Assembly: GCA_044432945.1 (NCBI GenBank)
Contig: JAWXUD010000037.1
Span: forward strand, 1-14,173
Direction: 5' to 3'
Length of the DNA stretch: 14,173 nucleotides
Source: JAWXUD01 sp044432945
Lineage (GTDB): Bacteria > Cyanobacteriota > Vampirovibrionia > Gastranaerophilales > Gastranaerophilaceae
Shown here: in pieces, positions 7,440 through 13,651 of the stretch
How the letters are laid out: every line of letters starts with the position of its first letter
Numbering within the stretch: position 1 is the stretch's first letter
Made by a program: the position numbers and the translations under genes
Notes under the pieces: generated by a model
Databases searched by the model: none
What the model saw: the letters and a program-made list of their open reading frames with translations, nothing else
Told to the model about the DNA's origin: nothing

Positions 7440-7799
7440 CTATTTGATTACAACTTTCTCAAATTTTACATAAGCATTATCTGTTGTAAAAGTTGTTTGT
7501 TCAGCGTTTGAAATTTTTTCACGAATATTATGTTGTATCCCCAACAATGCTTCTGCTTGCACGCCGTTGACATAAGTTTCTGATTTTGTCTTGCGGTTAA
7601 ATAATTTAAACGTAGCATTTTTAGAAAAAATCAATTCTTTAGGTGCATTTTGAATTTCTGTAATAATTTTGGTAGTCGGTTTTTGCTTAGCTTTTTCAAT
7701 TTCTTGACTAAATTCTTCTTCTATTTTCATCTTAATTAACTCATCAAGCGAAGTTCCATCTAACAATATTTGCTCGACATCTTTTTGTTTATTTTTCAT
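7440..7799 (-). CDS. Unknown phage protein between terS and GNAT
   Basis: A 119-aa protein not recognised. The N-terminal half is charged and helical (VEQILL, DELIKMKIEEEFSQEIEKAK), and the C-terminal half has short beta-like stretches (ATFKLFNRKTKSETYVNG). No Cys, membrane segment or catalytic motif is seen. The start is the ATG at 7799, since AGAGGA lies 6-8 nt before it; the longer frame from 7826 would overlap terS and has no site. The stop TAG abuts the GNAT start. Position suggests a packaging or head-assembly accessory. Confidence 0.75.
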   Translation of the reverse strand: MKNKQKDVEQILLDGTSLDELIKMKIEEEFSQEIEKAKQKPTTKIITEIQNAPKELIFSKNATFKLFNRKTKSETYVNGVQAEALLGIQHNIREKISNAEQTTFTTDNAYVKFEKVVIK

Positions 7800-7809
7800 A
7801 TTTTTTCCT

Positions 7810-8244
7810 CTAAATTTTTTCATCATCTAAATTCGAAATCGTGATGATTTTGGCTTGTGCATATTCCTGCTCGTCATTTGTTGAACTAAATCCTAAATAC
7901 TTACATAAACTTTCCAAAGATTTTAATCCTGCCGAAGTATCTCGAAGCTTCTTCTTACCAGTTTCGTTGCCTTCTTTATCTAAAATTTCCTCTTCCTCAA
8001 GCGAAAACTCTGCGATTTGTAAAAGCTTTTGTATGACATAACCTTTATGAACTCTTAGTGAGGATATTTGGTCGTGAAGCTGTAATTTTATTTCGTTAAT
8101 AATCATTTTTTCAGAGAGTAAACGATTTGCAACTTCTTTTAAATCTTTAGATTTGTAACCTGCTTTTTTGGCTGATTGTTCACTGTTCAAGGATTTTATG
8201 TATTCTGTAACGAACTTTTTTTGTTGTTCTGTAATTTTTTTCAT
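7810..8244 (-). CDS. terS: Phage terminase small subunit
   Basis: A 144-aa DNA-recognition subunit of the packaging motor. The N-terminus MKKITEQQKKFVTEYIK followed by SAKKAGYKSKDLKEVANRLL matches the Terminase_2 (P27/SPP1-like) helix-turn-helix pattern (about 1-60). It continues with a helical region (60-120) suited to ring assembly and a short acidic C-terminal tail. The ribosome binding site is weak (AAAGAA), and a long intergenic region lies upstream (8245-8427). It is far from terL, with GNAT and portal in between. The family call is from the N-terminal motif, not a search. Confidence 0.88.
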   Translation of the reverse strand: MKKITEQQKKFVTEYIKSLNSEQSAKKAGYKSKDLKEVANRLLSEKMIINEIKLQLHDQISSLRVHKGYVIQKLLQIAEFSLEEEEILDKEGNETGKKKLRDTSAGLKSLESLCKYLGFSSTNDEQEYAQAKIITISNLDDEKI

Positions 8245-8293
8245 ATTATTTAATTCTTTAATATTAATTTTTGTTACGTTTTTAGTATATTAT

Positions 8294-8322
8294 TTGTGTT
8301 TTTCCCAAAAAAATAGTATAAT
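8294..8322 (+). promoter_or_regulatory. Sigma70-type promoter on the plus strand
   Basis: A perfect -10 TATAAT (8317-8322) lies 17 nt after TTGTGT (8294-8299), a partial -35. It points against all the surrounding phage genes and would start RNA at about 8329. A plus-strand terminator follows 30-60 nt downstream, so it would drive a very short transcript. Confidence 0.6.
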
Positions 8323-8328
8323 AATCAT

Positions 8329-8393
8329 GCTATTTATATTTCGGCTAGTGTAAATCTTAACAGGGGGGAATTAAATTACTTCCTGTTTTTTTT
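8329..8393 (+). ncRNA. Candidate small RNA in the late operon
   Basis: The region between the promoter at 8294-8322 and the terminator ending at 8393 would give an RNA of about 65 nt, transcribed opposite to the phage late genes. It lies in the intergenic region between adaptor and terS and would be antisense to the untranslated leader of terS in the late mRNA. The only ORF in it is an eight-codon one starting right at the 5' end (ATG 8327, stop 8353). Prediction rests on promoter and terminator signals only; no family is recognised. Confidence 0.45.
8359..8393 (+). terminator. Intrinsic terminator on the plus strand
   Basis: AACAGG (8359-8364) pairs with CCTGTT (8382-8387), with further G-U and G-C pairs inside, and eight T follow from 8386 to 8393. 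On the minus strand the same hairpin has no T-run, so it is directional and belongs to a plus-strand transcript. Confidence 0.75.
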
Positions 8394-8427
8394 GCGTCAA
8401 TTGGCGTATAATGAAGTTTGTAATCAC

Positions 8428-9066
8428 TTACCTACGGTGCATTTTAACGATAGGGCTGTTATCTAAAACAGGTGAAATTTTCAAACGCAGATTTGCTAAA
8501 GCATCTTTGTACATGCTATACCAATAGTTAAACTTAACGCTTTCTGGGTTAGCTTTTAATCTCATACATGCTCCATAAACTAATAACGGTTCAACATAAG
8601 GCATGGGAATTATTGAAGAATCTTCGCCCTCGCTCATCGAATCAATTGCTTCACCTTCCCCATTTACCGCATAATTTGATGTTTCATAAACAATGTCTAT
8701 TGTTTTATCCTCATCAAATCCATTTAATAAAATTTTTCCATTAAAAATGCTATAACTAGCAGGGAACAATTTTTTTTGATAATATTTTTCAAAGTCATTA
8801 CAATATTCAAAAGCAACGCCATCGATTATCAATTTTGTAATCTTGCCCACAATTGTGTTCTCAATTTCTGTTACACCTTTAGGTAATTCTAAACTTGCTC
8901 TATTCAATAAAAATTCCCAATTACCCATCGAGCAAACTTCTGAGTTAATTAAATTCAAAATATTTTTAAGTTTAGAATGATCATTTTTTGTAAGTTCCAC
9001 AAAACTATAGACTTGTTTATAATTCAATTCAATCAAACATTTATTGATTAATTCTAAGTAGTTCAT
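8428..9066 (-). CDS. Head-tail adaptor (tail tubular A-like)
   Basis: A 212-aa protein of the kind that joins the portal to the tail hub in podoviruses. It begins MNYLELINKCLIELNYK, typical of this adaptor class, and has a C-terminal helical block IPMPYVEPLLVYGACMRLK (about 158-176) followed by YWSMYKDALANLRLK. This matches the pattern of adaptor/T7 gp11-like or DUF6682-like proteins as remembered. The ribosome binding site AAAGGAGAT is optimal. The gene follows a terminator-like hairpin (9105-9138) after the scaffold-like gene. Assignment depends on motif recall plus context. Confidence 0.7.
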   Translation of the reverse strand: MNYLELINKCLIELNYKQVYSFVELTKNDHSKLKNILNLINSEVCSMGNWEFLLNRASLELPKGVTEIENTIVGKITKLIIDGVAFEYCNDFEKYYQKKLFPASYSIFNGKILLNGFDEDKTIDIVYETSNYAVNGEGEAIDSMSEGEDSSIIPMPYVEPLLVYGACMRLKANPESVKFNYWYSMYKDALANLRLKISPVLDNSPIVKMHRR

Positions 9067-9104
9067 TTAATCTCCTTTTTTTATTTTTGTCAAAAATCTT
9101 TAAA

Positions 9105-9138
9105 CAAAAGCCATCTTTTTTTTAAAAAGATGACTTTG
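9105..9138 (-). terminator. AT-rich hairpin after the scaffold-like gene
   Basis: On the minus strand CAAAGTCATCTTTTT (9138-9124) can pair with AAAAAGATGGCTTTTG (9120-9105) over about 15 pairs with one bulge and a 3-nt loop. The tail after it (TTTAAAGATTTTTG) is not a clean T-run, so it may be a weak terminator or an mRNA-stability hairpin. Confidence 0.45.
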
Positions 9139-9165
9139 CCTAAAGACGAATTCACAATTTTTAAT

Positions 9166-9966
9166 TTATCTAATCATGCCTTTGCTTAGTTGCTCCATGA
9201 TAGATTTTTCATTTAAAGCAAATTCTTTACCACTCATTTTGCCGATTTCGTCACGAGTGAAGACCTTTTCTGTACTAGCGTTTCCAGATTTTTGAGCATT
9301 TGCTCTCAGCCTTTGTTTCGCAGTTTCGTTTTCGTTATTCAACGTCTTTTCATGATCTTGTTGTTTCAAATAATTAGAGATTGCTGTTTCTTCAATAACG
9401 TCAATCATGCTAACTATTTTCGACATTTCATCTTTATCAAAATTGGCATTTGATTGTTTCAAATAATCTAATACTTGATTACGTCCTTCTTTTTCAAAGT
9501 ATTGAGGGTTTTCTAGGTTCTCGAGGTAATTGCTACCCTGCGTATTTTGATTAGAAGCAGAATTTTGGCTAGTCGATGTAGGTACATTTTTTGATATCGA
9601 GTCAAACGCTTTTTTAACTACGAATTGCATTAAATTTTGTCCTTGTTCTTTTGCGACTATACCAGACTTAATCAAATTTTGAATTATTTGAATATCATTT
9701 GCCGCCATTTGTCTAACACGATTTACATCAGTTGATTTGGTATTTGATGTTGAATTTTTATTCGCATTTGAGTTAACATTGTCAGTATTCATTTGAGAAT
9801 TTCCATTCATTTGTGGGTTCACGCCCATATTAGACATTTGGTTTGGTTGTTGATAAACGGCATTTGATGAAACATTTGCTGTTGGTGAAGTATTCCCTTG
9901 CATTTGTGCTAGAACATTTTCGGGAATATTCATATTTTGTGATTGCATATTTGGATAATTATTCAT
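9166..9966 (-). CDS. Scaffold-like head assembly protein
   Basis: A 266-aa hydrophilic protein with no Cys, Trp or membrane segment. The first about 80 residues are low-complexity, rich in N, M, Q and S. A helical, charged middle and C-terminal part follows, ending in the segment VFTRDEIGKMSGKEFALNEK and a basic end. This profile (disordered N-terminus, helices, basic C-terminal helix-turn-helix) is that of phage scaffolding proteins that bind the capsid protein from inside and leave later. It sits next to the 84-aa gene and the capsid gene. Its start overlaps the stop of the 84-aa gene (TAATG), with AAGGAG at a good distance. The call is by composition and context, not by a recognised family. 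Confidence 0.65.
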   Translation of the reverse strand: MNNYPNMQSQNMNIPENVLAQMQGNTSPTANVSSNAVYQQPNQMSNMGVNPQMNGNSQMNTDNVNSNANKNSTSNTKSTDVNRVRQMAANDIQIIQNLIKSGIVAKEQGQNLMQFVVKKAFDSISKNVPTSTSQNSASNQNTQGSNYLENLENPQYFEKEGRNQVLDYLKQSNANFDKDEMSKIVSMIDVIEETAISNYLKQQDHEKTLNNENETAKQRLRANAQKSGNASTEKVFTRDEIGKMSGKEFALNEKSIMEQLSKGMIR

Positions 9967-10220
9967 TATATCTCCTTAGTTGTTTCTGTTGAAAAACTAG
10001 CCATATATTCGACAGCCAATTCAATAGCATCATCAATAAAACTTGATAAAATTTTTGCTACAATAGTTTTGAAAGGTGAAATCACTGGAATATTTGAAAT
10101 GACATAAGCAATTGCCATTTCTTTTTTTGCTTCTCCTTCTGAACCCGTAAGCGTTTCTTCTGCCAAGCTTACTGCTTGTTTTGCTAACTCAACAATTGCA
10201 TTTTTTATTGTTTTAAACAT
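9966..10220 (-). CDS. Unknown 84-aa phage protein, possibly holin-like
   Basis: A small protein between the capsid and scaffold-like genes. It is helical, with an acidic EETLTGSEGEAKKEM stretch and then a mildly hydrophobic region (about 36-65, broken by Lys52) ending in a DDAIELAVEYM helix. The second half recalls the LL-H holin pattern (a K-K-E then a terminal IExAV helix), but the hydrophobic segment is not convincing as a membrane span. It could equally be a small head protein. AAAGGA precedes the ATG. Its stop is fused with the scaffold-like start (TAATG), suggesting tight co-translation, which favours a head-assembly role. Confidence 0.6.
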   Translation of the reverse strand: MFKTIKNAIVELAKQAVSLAEETLTGSEGEAKKEMAIAYVISNIPVISPFKTIVAKILSSFIDDAIELAVEYMASFSTETTKEI

Positions 10221-10243
10221 ATTAATTTTCCTTTTGATTGTTT

Positions 10244-10283
10244 AAAAAATGTACCCCTGAGAAATATCGCCTCAAGGATACAT
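10244..10283 (-). terminator. Intrinsic terminator after the capsid gene
   Basis: On the minus strand ATGTATCCTTGAG (10283-10271) pairs fully with CTCAGGGGTACAT (10261-10249), two of the pairs being G-U, around a 9-nt loop; T-run 10249-10244. It is the strongest terminator in the block. The ribosome binding site of the 84-aa gene comes directly after it, leaving no room for a new promoter. Confidence 0.85.
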
Positions 10284-10311
10284 TTTGGGGTATCACAATT
10301 CAATTGTATTT

Positions 10312-11217
10312 TTATACATCACCATCTGTATCTGTATCTGTATCTGTATCAGAGTTTGAATCCGTAGTTGATGTTGTGAAGATTAATTTAGCTAAAGCAT
10401 CAGGTTGAACAGTTTTTGCACCGTATAAATACAACCCTCTAACTAAATCAGAGAAAGAATCTTTATCACGTAGGCTTTCGATTTTTGACAATTGAGATGC
10501 GAAAGTAATAGCTTCATTTGTACCTGCTAAAACATAGTATTTGCTATCTGTTTCAACTAAGTTTGTACTAACTAAAACGTCCATGCCAGCAATTCTACCA
10601 ATAGAACCTTCTCTTAAAGTTTCATCGGTTACGTTATGCGCACCAATAAATTCAGTACTTTGTAACAAATAAGATTCAACAGTTGGGTTAATAACTACCC
10701 AAGGACGTTTTGTTGAAGTTACTGCATTTGAATTTTTCAATGCTAATGCTAGGTTAACAAATTGCTCATAAATTGTAGTTTTGCTTAAAAGAATAGGAGA
10801 AGTTTCGCTACCAACAGTATTCGCAGTAGCTACGTTTGAGTGTTGTGCTAAAAGGTATGCGTCTTGAACTTCTTCAATTGCTCTTTTAGCGTTTTGCAAA
10901 TGAGCTTCCATTATGTCAGTATTAGCTTGAACTTGTGCTATGTCATTAATCTTAAATGCAAAGAATTTTTTCTGATCAATAACCAAATCCATTGAAGTAG
11001 GCTCTAATTCACTATAAGAAATGCTTGAGCTACCTAAAGTAGAAATTGTAACATCAGCAGGTGTAATAATTTTTACAGTATCACCTTGATTGGTGATTTC
11101 GCCTTCATAGTTTCTGTTTACGCATTGAAGCATAACGCATTCTTTTTCTAAAATGTTGTTTAATCGTTTACTCCAGACCTCTGGAATAAAAGCTGAGTAA
11201 GAGTTTGTGTCTGTCAT
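10312..11217 (-). CDS. Major capsid protein
   Basis: A 301-aa capsid subunit of the HK97 fold. The N-terminus FIPEVWSKRLNNILEK followed by VNRNYEGEITNQGDTVKI (about 33-50) is the pattern of the major capsid family found in many podoviruses and some siphoviruses. The later helix DIMEAHLQNAKRAIEEVQDA (about 101-120), WVVINP (173-178) and the GSIGRIAGMDVLVSTNL stretch (about 204-220) also fit. No N-terminal propeptide is seen. The C-terminus ends in an acidic repeat (DSNSDTDTDTDTDGDV) coded by a hexanucleotide repeat. A promoter-like pair upstream (11244-11272) and a strong terminator downstream make it a separable, high-level transcription unit. AAAGGA precedes the ATG. Confidence 0.9.
   Translation of the reverse strand: MTDTNSYSAFIPEVWSKRLNNILEKECVMLQCVNRNYEGEITNQGDTVKIITPADVTISTLGSSSISYSELEPTSMDLVIDQKKFFAFKINDIAQVQANTDIMEAHLQNAKRAIEEVQDAYLLAQHSNVATANTVGSETSPILLSKTTIYEQFVNLALALKNSNAVTSTKRPWVVINPTVESYLLQSTEFIGAHNVTDETLREGSIGRIAGMDVLVSTNLVETDSKYYVLAGTNEAITFASQLSKIESLRDKDSFSDLVRGLYLYGAKTVQPDALAKLIFTTSTTDSNSDTDTDTDTDGDV
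10324..10350. repeat. Hexanucleotide tandem repeat in capsid gene
   Basis: Four and a half copies of ATCTGT lie head to tail. On the minus strand each unit reads GAT ACA, giving Asp-Thr steps at the capsid C-terminus. Changes in copy number by slippage keep the frame and would only lengthen or shorten the tail. Confidence 0.9.
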
Positions 11218-11243
11218 TTTGAATTTTCCTTTCTAAAATAAGT

Positions 11244-11272
11244 AATATAGTAATGAGTGGTAATTTTTTTAA
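11244..11272 (-). promoter_or_regulatory. Possible promoter of the capsid gene
   Basis: On the minus strand TTAAAA (11272-11267) and TATATT (11249-11244) are separated by 17 nt, matching the sigma70 consensus at 4 and 5 of 6 positions. It overlaps the stop codon of the tail hub gene and would start RNA about 20 nt before the capsid ATG. In AT-rich DNA such matches also occur by chance. Confidence 0.4.
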
Positions 11273-12795
11273 TCGTCATTATAAATTTCTTTAAAATTCA
11301 ACCCAATAATTGTGCAAGAACTCGTAGCTTCATATCCTTCAACATGTATTTGAATTGAATAATTAGACTCAGAGATTTCGGCTTTTTCGGTTGCTTCTTT
11401 ACTAATTGACCAAATAGGAGTTGTGCTATCATCAGCACCCCAATATTGATATGGATAATCAACGCCATTTTCTGAATCCCAATAAAGATGCTCCTCAATT
11501 ATTGAATAAATATGCTCGGCATCATCTGAATAAGTATTGTCATAATCTTTATAAACTTTAAAATAAAAGTCGTTATCATACTCGTTATCTAACATGAAAT
11601 AAAATTCATCAATTGTCTTTCTTTGATAATTTTTAGTAATAGCTAAAAACGGCGACTGCCAATAAAAACTAATCGCATCTCCATTAAAAGTTGTCCCACT
11701 GTCCTCTTTATAAATTTTGCCACTACTATCAGCTGACAAAACCTCATCATTATACAAAGTCGCACAAGTCAAATCTTGTGGTACAACCCTTTTATACCAA
11801 GCTTTATTAACATAATCATAAATCCATATAGTATGAAAATAATCATCATCGATAAATTTGAAAAAATACCAAATCTGATTTCTTTTCTCATAATGTATTG
11901 CATAACTTTTTTCCAAAGAATCGTTTGAAAAATTTGTAAATAATGGCTTTATATTTGAGGTGATTTCAGACCCCAAACGAATTTGATTTAATTCACCAAC
12001 CTGTTCAAGAGCATAAATGCCATTACTTAAAAAATATTGCTTATTCTCTACATTCAAAATCGCATCAGAAGAATAAGAACCTTTATCCGCAAAAGCAGTA
12101 ATCGTAAAATCATCTTCAGTTACACCAGAAAGCAAATAGACCTTATGACGTTTATAAATCGCTAAGTAGTCCTTATATGGTTTTAAAGCCGTAATATCAT
12201 CAGTATCAGTATGAAAATCTCTTATATAACCAGCATCACCATCAGTTGTAAAATCATTATAACTTCCTAAAGCTGCATAATAAATAGTTGAACCAGTTGC
12301 TGCAAATATTCTACCATTATAAACCCCTAATACGCAACCAGTAACGGTTTCTTCATAATAATCTTTCAATTCACAATCAACAACCTCATACCCTAATTCG
12401 CTATCCTCTTTGACATAAAATAATCCATCAGATTCCGTTGTTACAACAGTTCCATTTAAAAAATTCACAAAACGAGGGTCTGTTCCTGTTAAAGTCTGTT
12501 CCAATTCTGACAAATTGTTTGACACATCGTCATAAACATACATCTTCCCAGAAATTGTCGTAATCAAAAGCTTTGACCTATCTTGACCATTCATTTCATT
12601 CAATCCAGTAATAGCTTCATCATTCCCTAAATCATAAAATAATTGGTTACCTTTTTGTTTTGTAATACCCCTATTTGAATAAATTTCTATATTTTTAGAA
12701 TCCGACCAATAAAGCTTGCTTGTATCCAATCCTAATTCTGTTTTAGTAAGAGATGTATTTATGCCACCAGACAAATTGTAATGAGATACTTCCAT
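11269..12795 (-). CDS. Tail hub/DNA-stabilisation protein (P22 gp10-like)
   Basis: A 508-aa beta-rich protein, acidic, with recurring blade-like units: VYNGRIFAATGSTIYYAALGSYNDF (about 155-180), then DITALKPYKDYLAIYKRHKVYLLSG (about 198-222), then KQYFLSNGIYALEQ, and IWIYDYVNKAWYKR. These repeated short strands with G and aromatic residues suggest a beta-propeller, as in podovirus hub or packaged-DNA stabilisation proteins such as P22 gp10 and the T7 gp12-like group. It would attach below the adaptor and close the tail channel. The ribosome binding site AAAGGAGAT is optimal and overlaps the amidase stop. It starts with SGGINT, as many hub proteins do. Confidence 0.75.
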   Translation of the reverse strand: MEVSHYNLSGGINTSLTKTELGLDTSKLYWSDSKNIEIYSNRGITKQKGNQLFYDLGNDEAITGLNEMNGQDRSKLLITTISGKMYVYDDVSNNLSELEQTLTGTDPRFVNFLNGTVVTTESDGLFYVKEDSELGYEVVDCELKDYYEETVTGCVLGVYNGRIFAATGSTIYYAALGSYNDFTTDGDAGYIRDFHTDTDDITALKPYKDYLAIYKRHKVYLLSGVTEDDFTITAFADKGSYSSDAILNVENKQYFLSNGIYALEQVGELNQIRLGSEITSNIKPLFTNFSNDSLEKSYAIHYEKRNQIWYFFKFIDDDYFHTIWIYDYVNKAWYKRVVPQDLTCATLYNDEVLSADSSGKIYKEDSGTTFNGDAISFYWQSPFLAITKNYQRKTIDEFYFMLDNEYDNDFYFKVYKDYDNTYSDDAEHIYSIIEEHLYWDSENGVDYPYQYWGADDSTTPIWSISKEATEKAEISESNYSIQIHVEGYEATSSCTIIGLNFKEIYNDD

Positions 12796-12797
12796 TT

Positions 12798-13295
12798 TTA
12801 ATCTCCTTTAATTTTTAATAAGTACCATTTAATTTTTGCTCTTATAAATCCACCAATTTCATTTGGCAAAAGCCAATCATAAGGTGGTAAATAAACAATA
12901 TCTATTTTGCCAGCACTACTTGTTTTAGGATTTTTTAACCCAAATTCATAATGCGTTAAAACCGTGTTAGGTGTAATTTTGATGTTATATTTCAATGAAA
13001 GTGAAGCTATTAATTCCATCGTTGCTTCAAACTGTTTTTTGGTAATAGGGTATTTGCCCACATTATTTTTGTTCAAAAACCCTGCCATCGCACACATACT
13101 GACACCAATCGCACCAGTATTTCCACCGCCAGTATGAGCAGCGTAACGATTTAGCTTGCAAATTTCATTGCTTTCAACAGGATATTTACCACGATGAATA
13201 CCCCCAACATTATCAACTAAATAATGATAATGCTCTAGATCGTAAATAGATGGCAAATAACCTCCAGCACTCCAGTGAAGAATTATTTTTTTCAT
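12798..13295 (-). CDS. N-acetylmuramoyl-L-alanine amidase (endolysin)
   Basis: A 165-aa amidase_2/PGRP-fold enzyme that cleaves the bond between MurNAc and L-alanine in peptidoglycan, releasing phage from the cell. HWSAGG gives the first zinc ligand His7, LTHYE gives His115, and GKIDI gives Asp132 with Lys130 as the AmpD-like catalytic lysine. The YAAHTGGGNTGAIGVSM segment (51-67) is a typical family block. It has no signal peptide and no cell-wall-binding domain, so it needs a holin or similar to reach its substrate. The gene follows the LuxR-type gene by 12 nt, with AGAG just before the ATG, and is followed without gap by the hub gene. It sits upstream of the structural genes, not in a separate lysis cassette. 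Confidence 0.92.
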   Translation of the reverse strand: MKKIILHWSAGGYLPSIYDLEHYHYLVDNVGGIHRGKYPVESNEICKLNRYAAHTGGGNTGAIGVSMCAMAGFLNKNNVGKYPITKKQFEATMELIASLSLKYNIKITPNTVLTHYEFGLKNPKTSSAGKIDIVYLPPYDWLLPNEIGGFIRAKIKWYLLKIKGD

Positions 13296-13307
13296 ATATT
13301 CTCTTTT

Positions 13308-13508
13308 TTATATTGCAAAATCCATATTTGCACGAACAAATATAGCTGCAGCATTGGTTCTATTTCTAGCATCAAGTTTTATAACTATTCTATCGATATA
13401 CGTCCTTATAGTCCCGTAGGATATATTTAACTTTGTACCAATTTCTTTATCAGAATAGCCCAACGCAACTAAAGCTATAACCTCAAGTTCCTTTGGCGTT
13501 AACCTCAT
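13308..13508 (-). CDS. Stand-alone LuxR/GerE-type DNA-binding protein
   Basis: A 66-aa protein that consists of the GerE/LuxR C-terminal helix-turn-helix only. LTPKELEVIALVALGYSDKEIGTKL (3-27) followed by SYGTIRTYIDRIVIKLDARNRTNAA (30-54) covers all four helices of the family, including the conserved KEI and the KLDARNR turn. There is no receiver or autoinducer domain, so it cannot sense a signal in the usual way and may work as a phage transcription regulator, in the manner of small GerE proteins. AAAGGA lies before the ATG, which overlaps the stop of a 28-aa ORF. It is followed by the amidase at 12 nt, so it may belong to the control of the late or lysis genes. Confidence 0.85.
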   Translation of the reverse strand: MRLTPKELEVIALVALGYSDKEIGTKLNISYGTIRTYIDRIVIKLDARNRTNAAAIFVRANMDFAI

Positions 13509-13591
13509 CTTAATTCCTTTATATTTATATTTTTATCTGTATAAATCTTATCCATGTATAGTTTATACAAAAAATAGCTATCGTTTTTCAT
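13505..13591 (-). CDS. 28-aa ORF overlapping the LuxR-type gene
   Basis: A short ORF (MKNDSYFLYKLYMDKIYTDK, then NINIKELR) with AAAGGA 6-8 nt before its ATG and a TGA stop that overlaps the ATG of the LuxR-type gene (ATGA). It starts directly after the terminator at 13608-13634. It is rich in Tyr, Lys and Asp and has no recognised motif. It could be a leader peptide that couples translation to the regulator, or a small protein of its own. Support is from the ribosome binding site and the overlap only. Confidence 0.55.
   Translation of the reverse strand: MKNDSYFLYKLYMDKIYTDKNINIKELR
13555..13569. promoter_or_regulatory. Short dyad, possible operator
   Basis: TGTATA (13555-13560) and TATACA (13564-13569) form a perfect 6-bp inverted repeat around GTT, and a further TGTATA half-site occurs at 13539-13544. 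It lies within the 28-aa ORF, about 50 bp upstream of the LuxR-type gene. A role as a binding site for that regulator is only a guess; AT-rich DNA makes short dyads common. Confidence 0.25.
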
Positions 13592-13607
13592 AATATTTCC
13601 TTTTTTT

Positions 13608-13634
13608 AAAAAAATAGAGGGGAATAATCCCCTC
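13608..13634 (-). terminator. Intrinsic terminator before the 28-aa ORF
   Basis: On the minus strand GAGGGG (13634-13629) pairs with CCCCTC (13622-13617) around a 6-nt loop, and seven T follow after two bases (13614-13608). It closes the gene ending at 13652. The ribosome binding site of the 28-aa ORF begins almost at once after it. Confidence 0.9.
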
Positions 13635-13651
13635 ACAAAGAGTAAGATAAT

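Noticed and set aside
8168..8353. Plus-strand hydrophobic ORF of 61 codons covering the terS start
   Set aside because: It overlaps terS in antisense, has no ribosome binding site, and its hydrophobicity follows from T-rich DNA; only the promoter and terminator at its end were kept.
11298..11498. Minus-strand ORF of 66 codons in another frame of the tail hub gene
   Set aside because: It lies wholly inside a well-supported gene on the same strand and has no own ribosome binding site.
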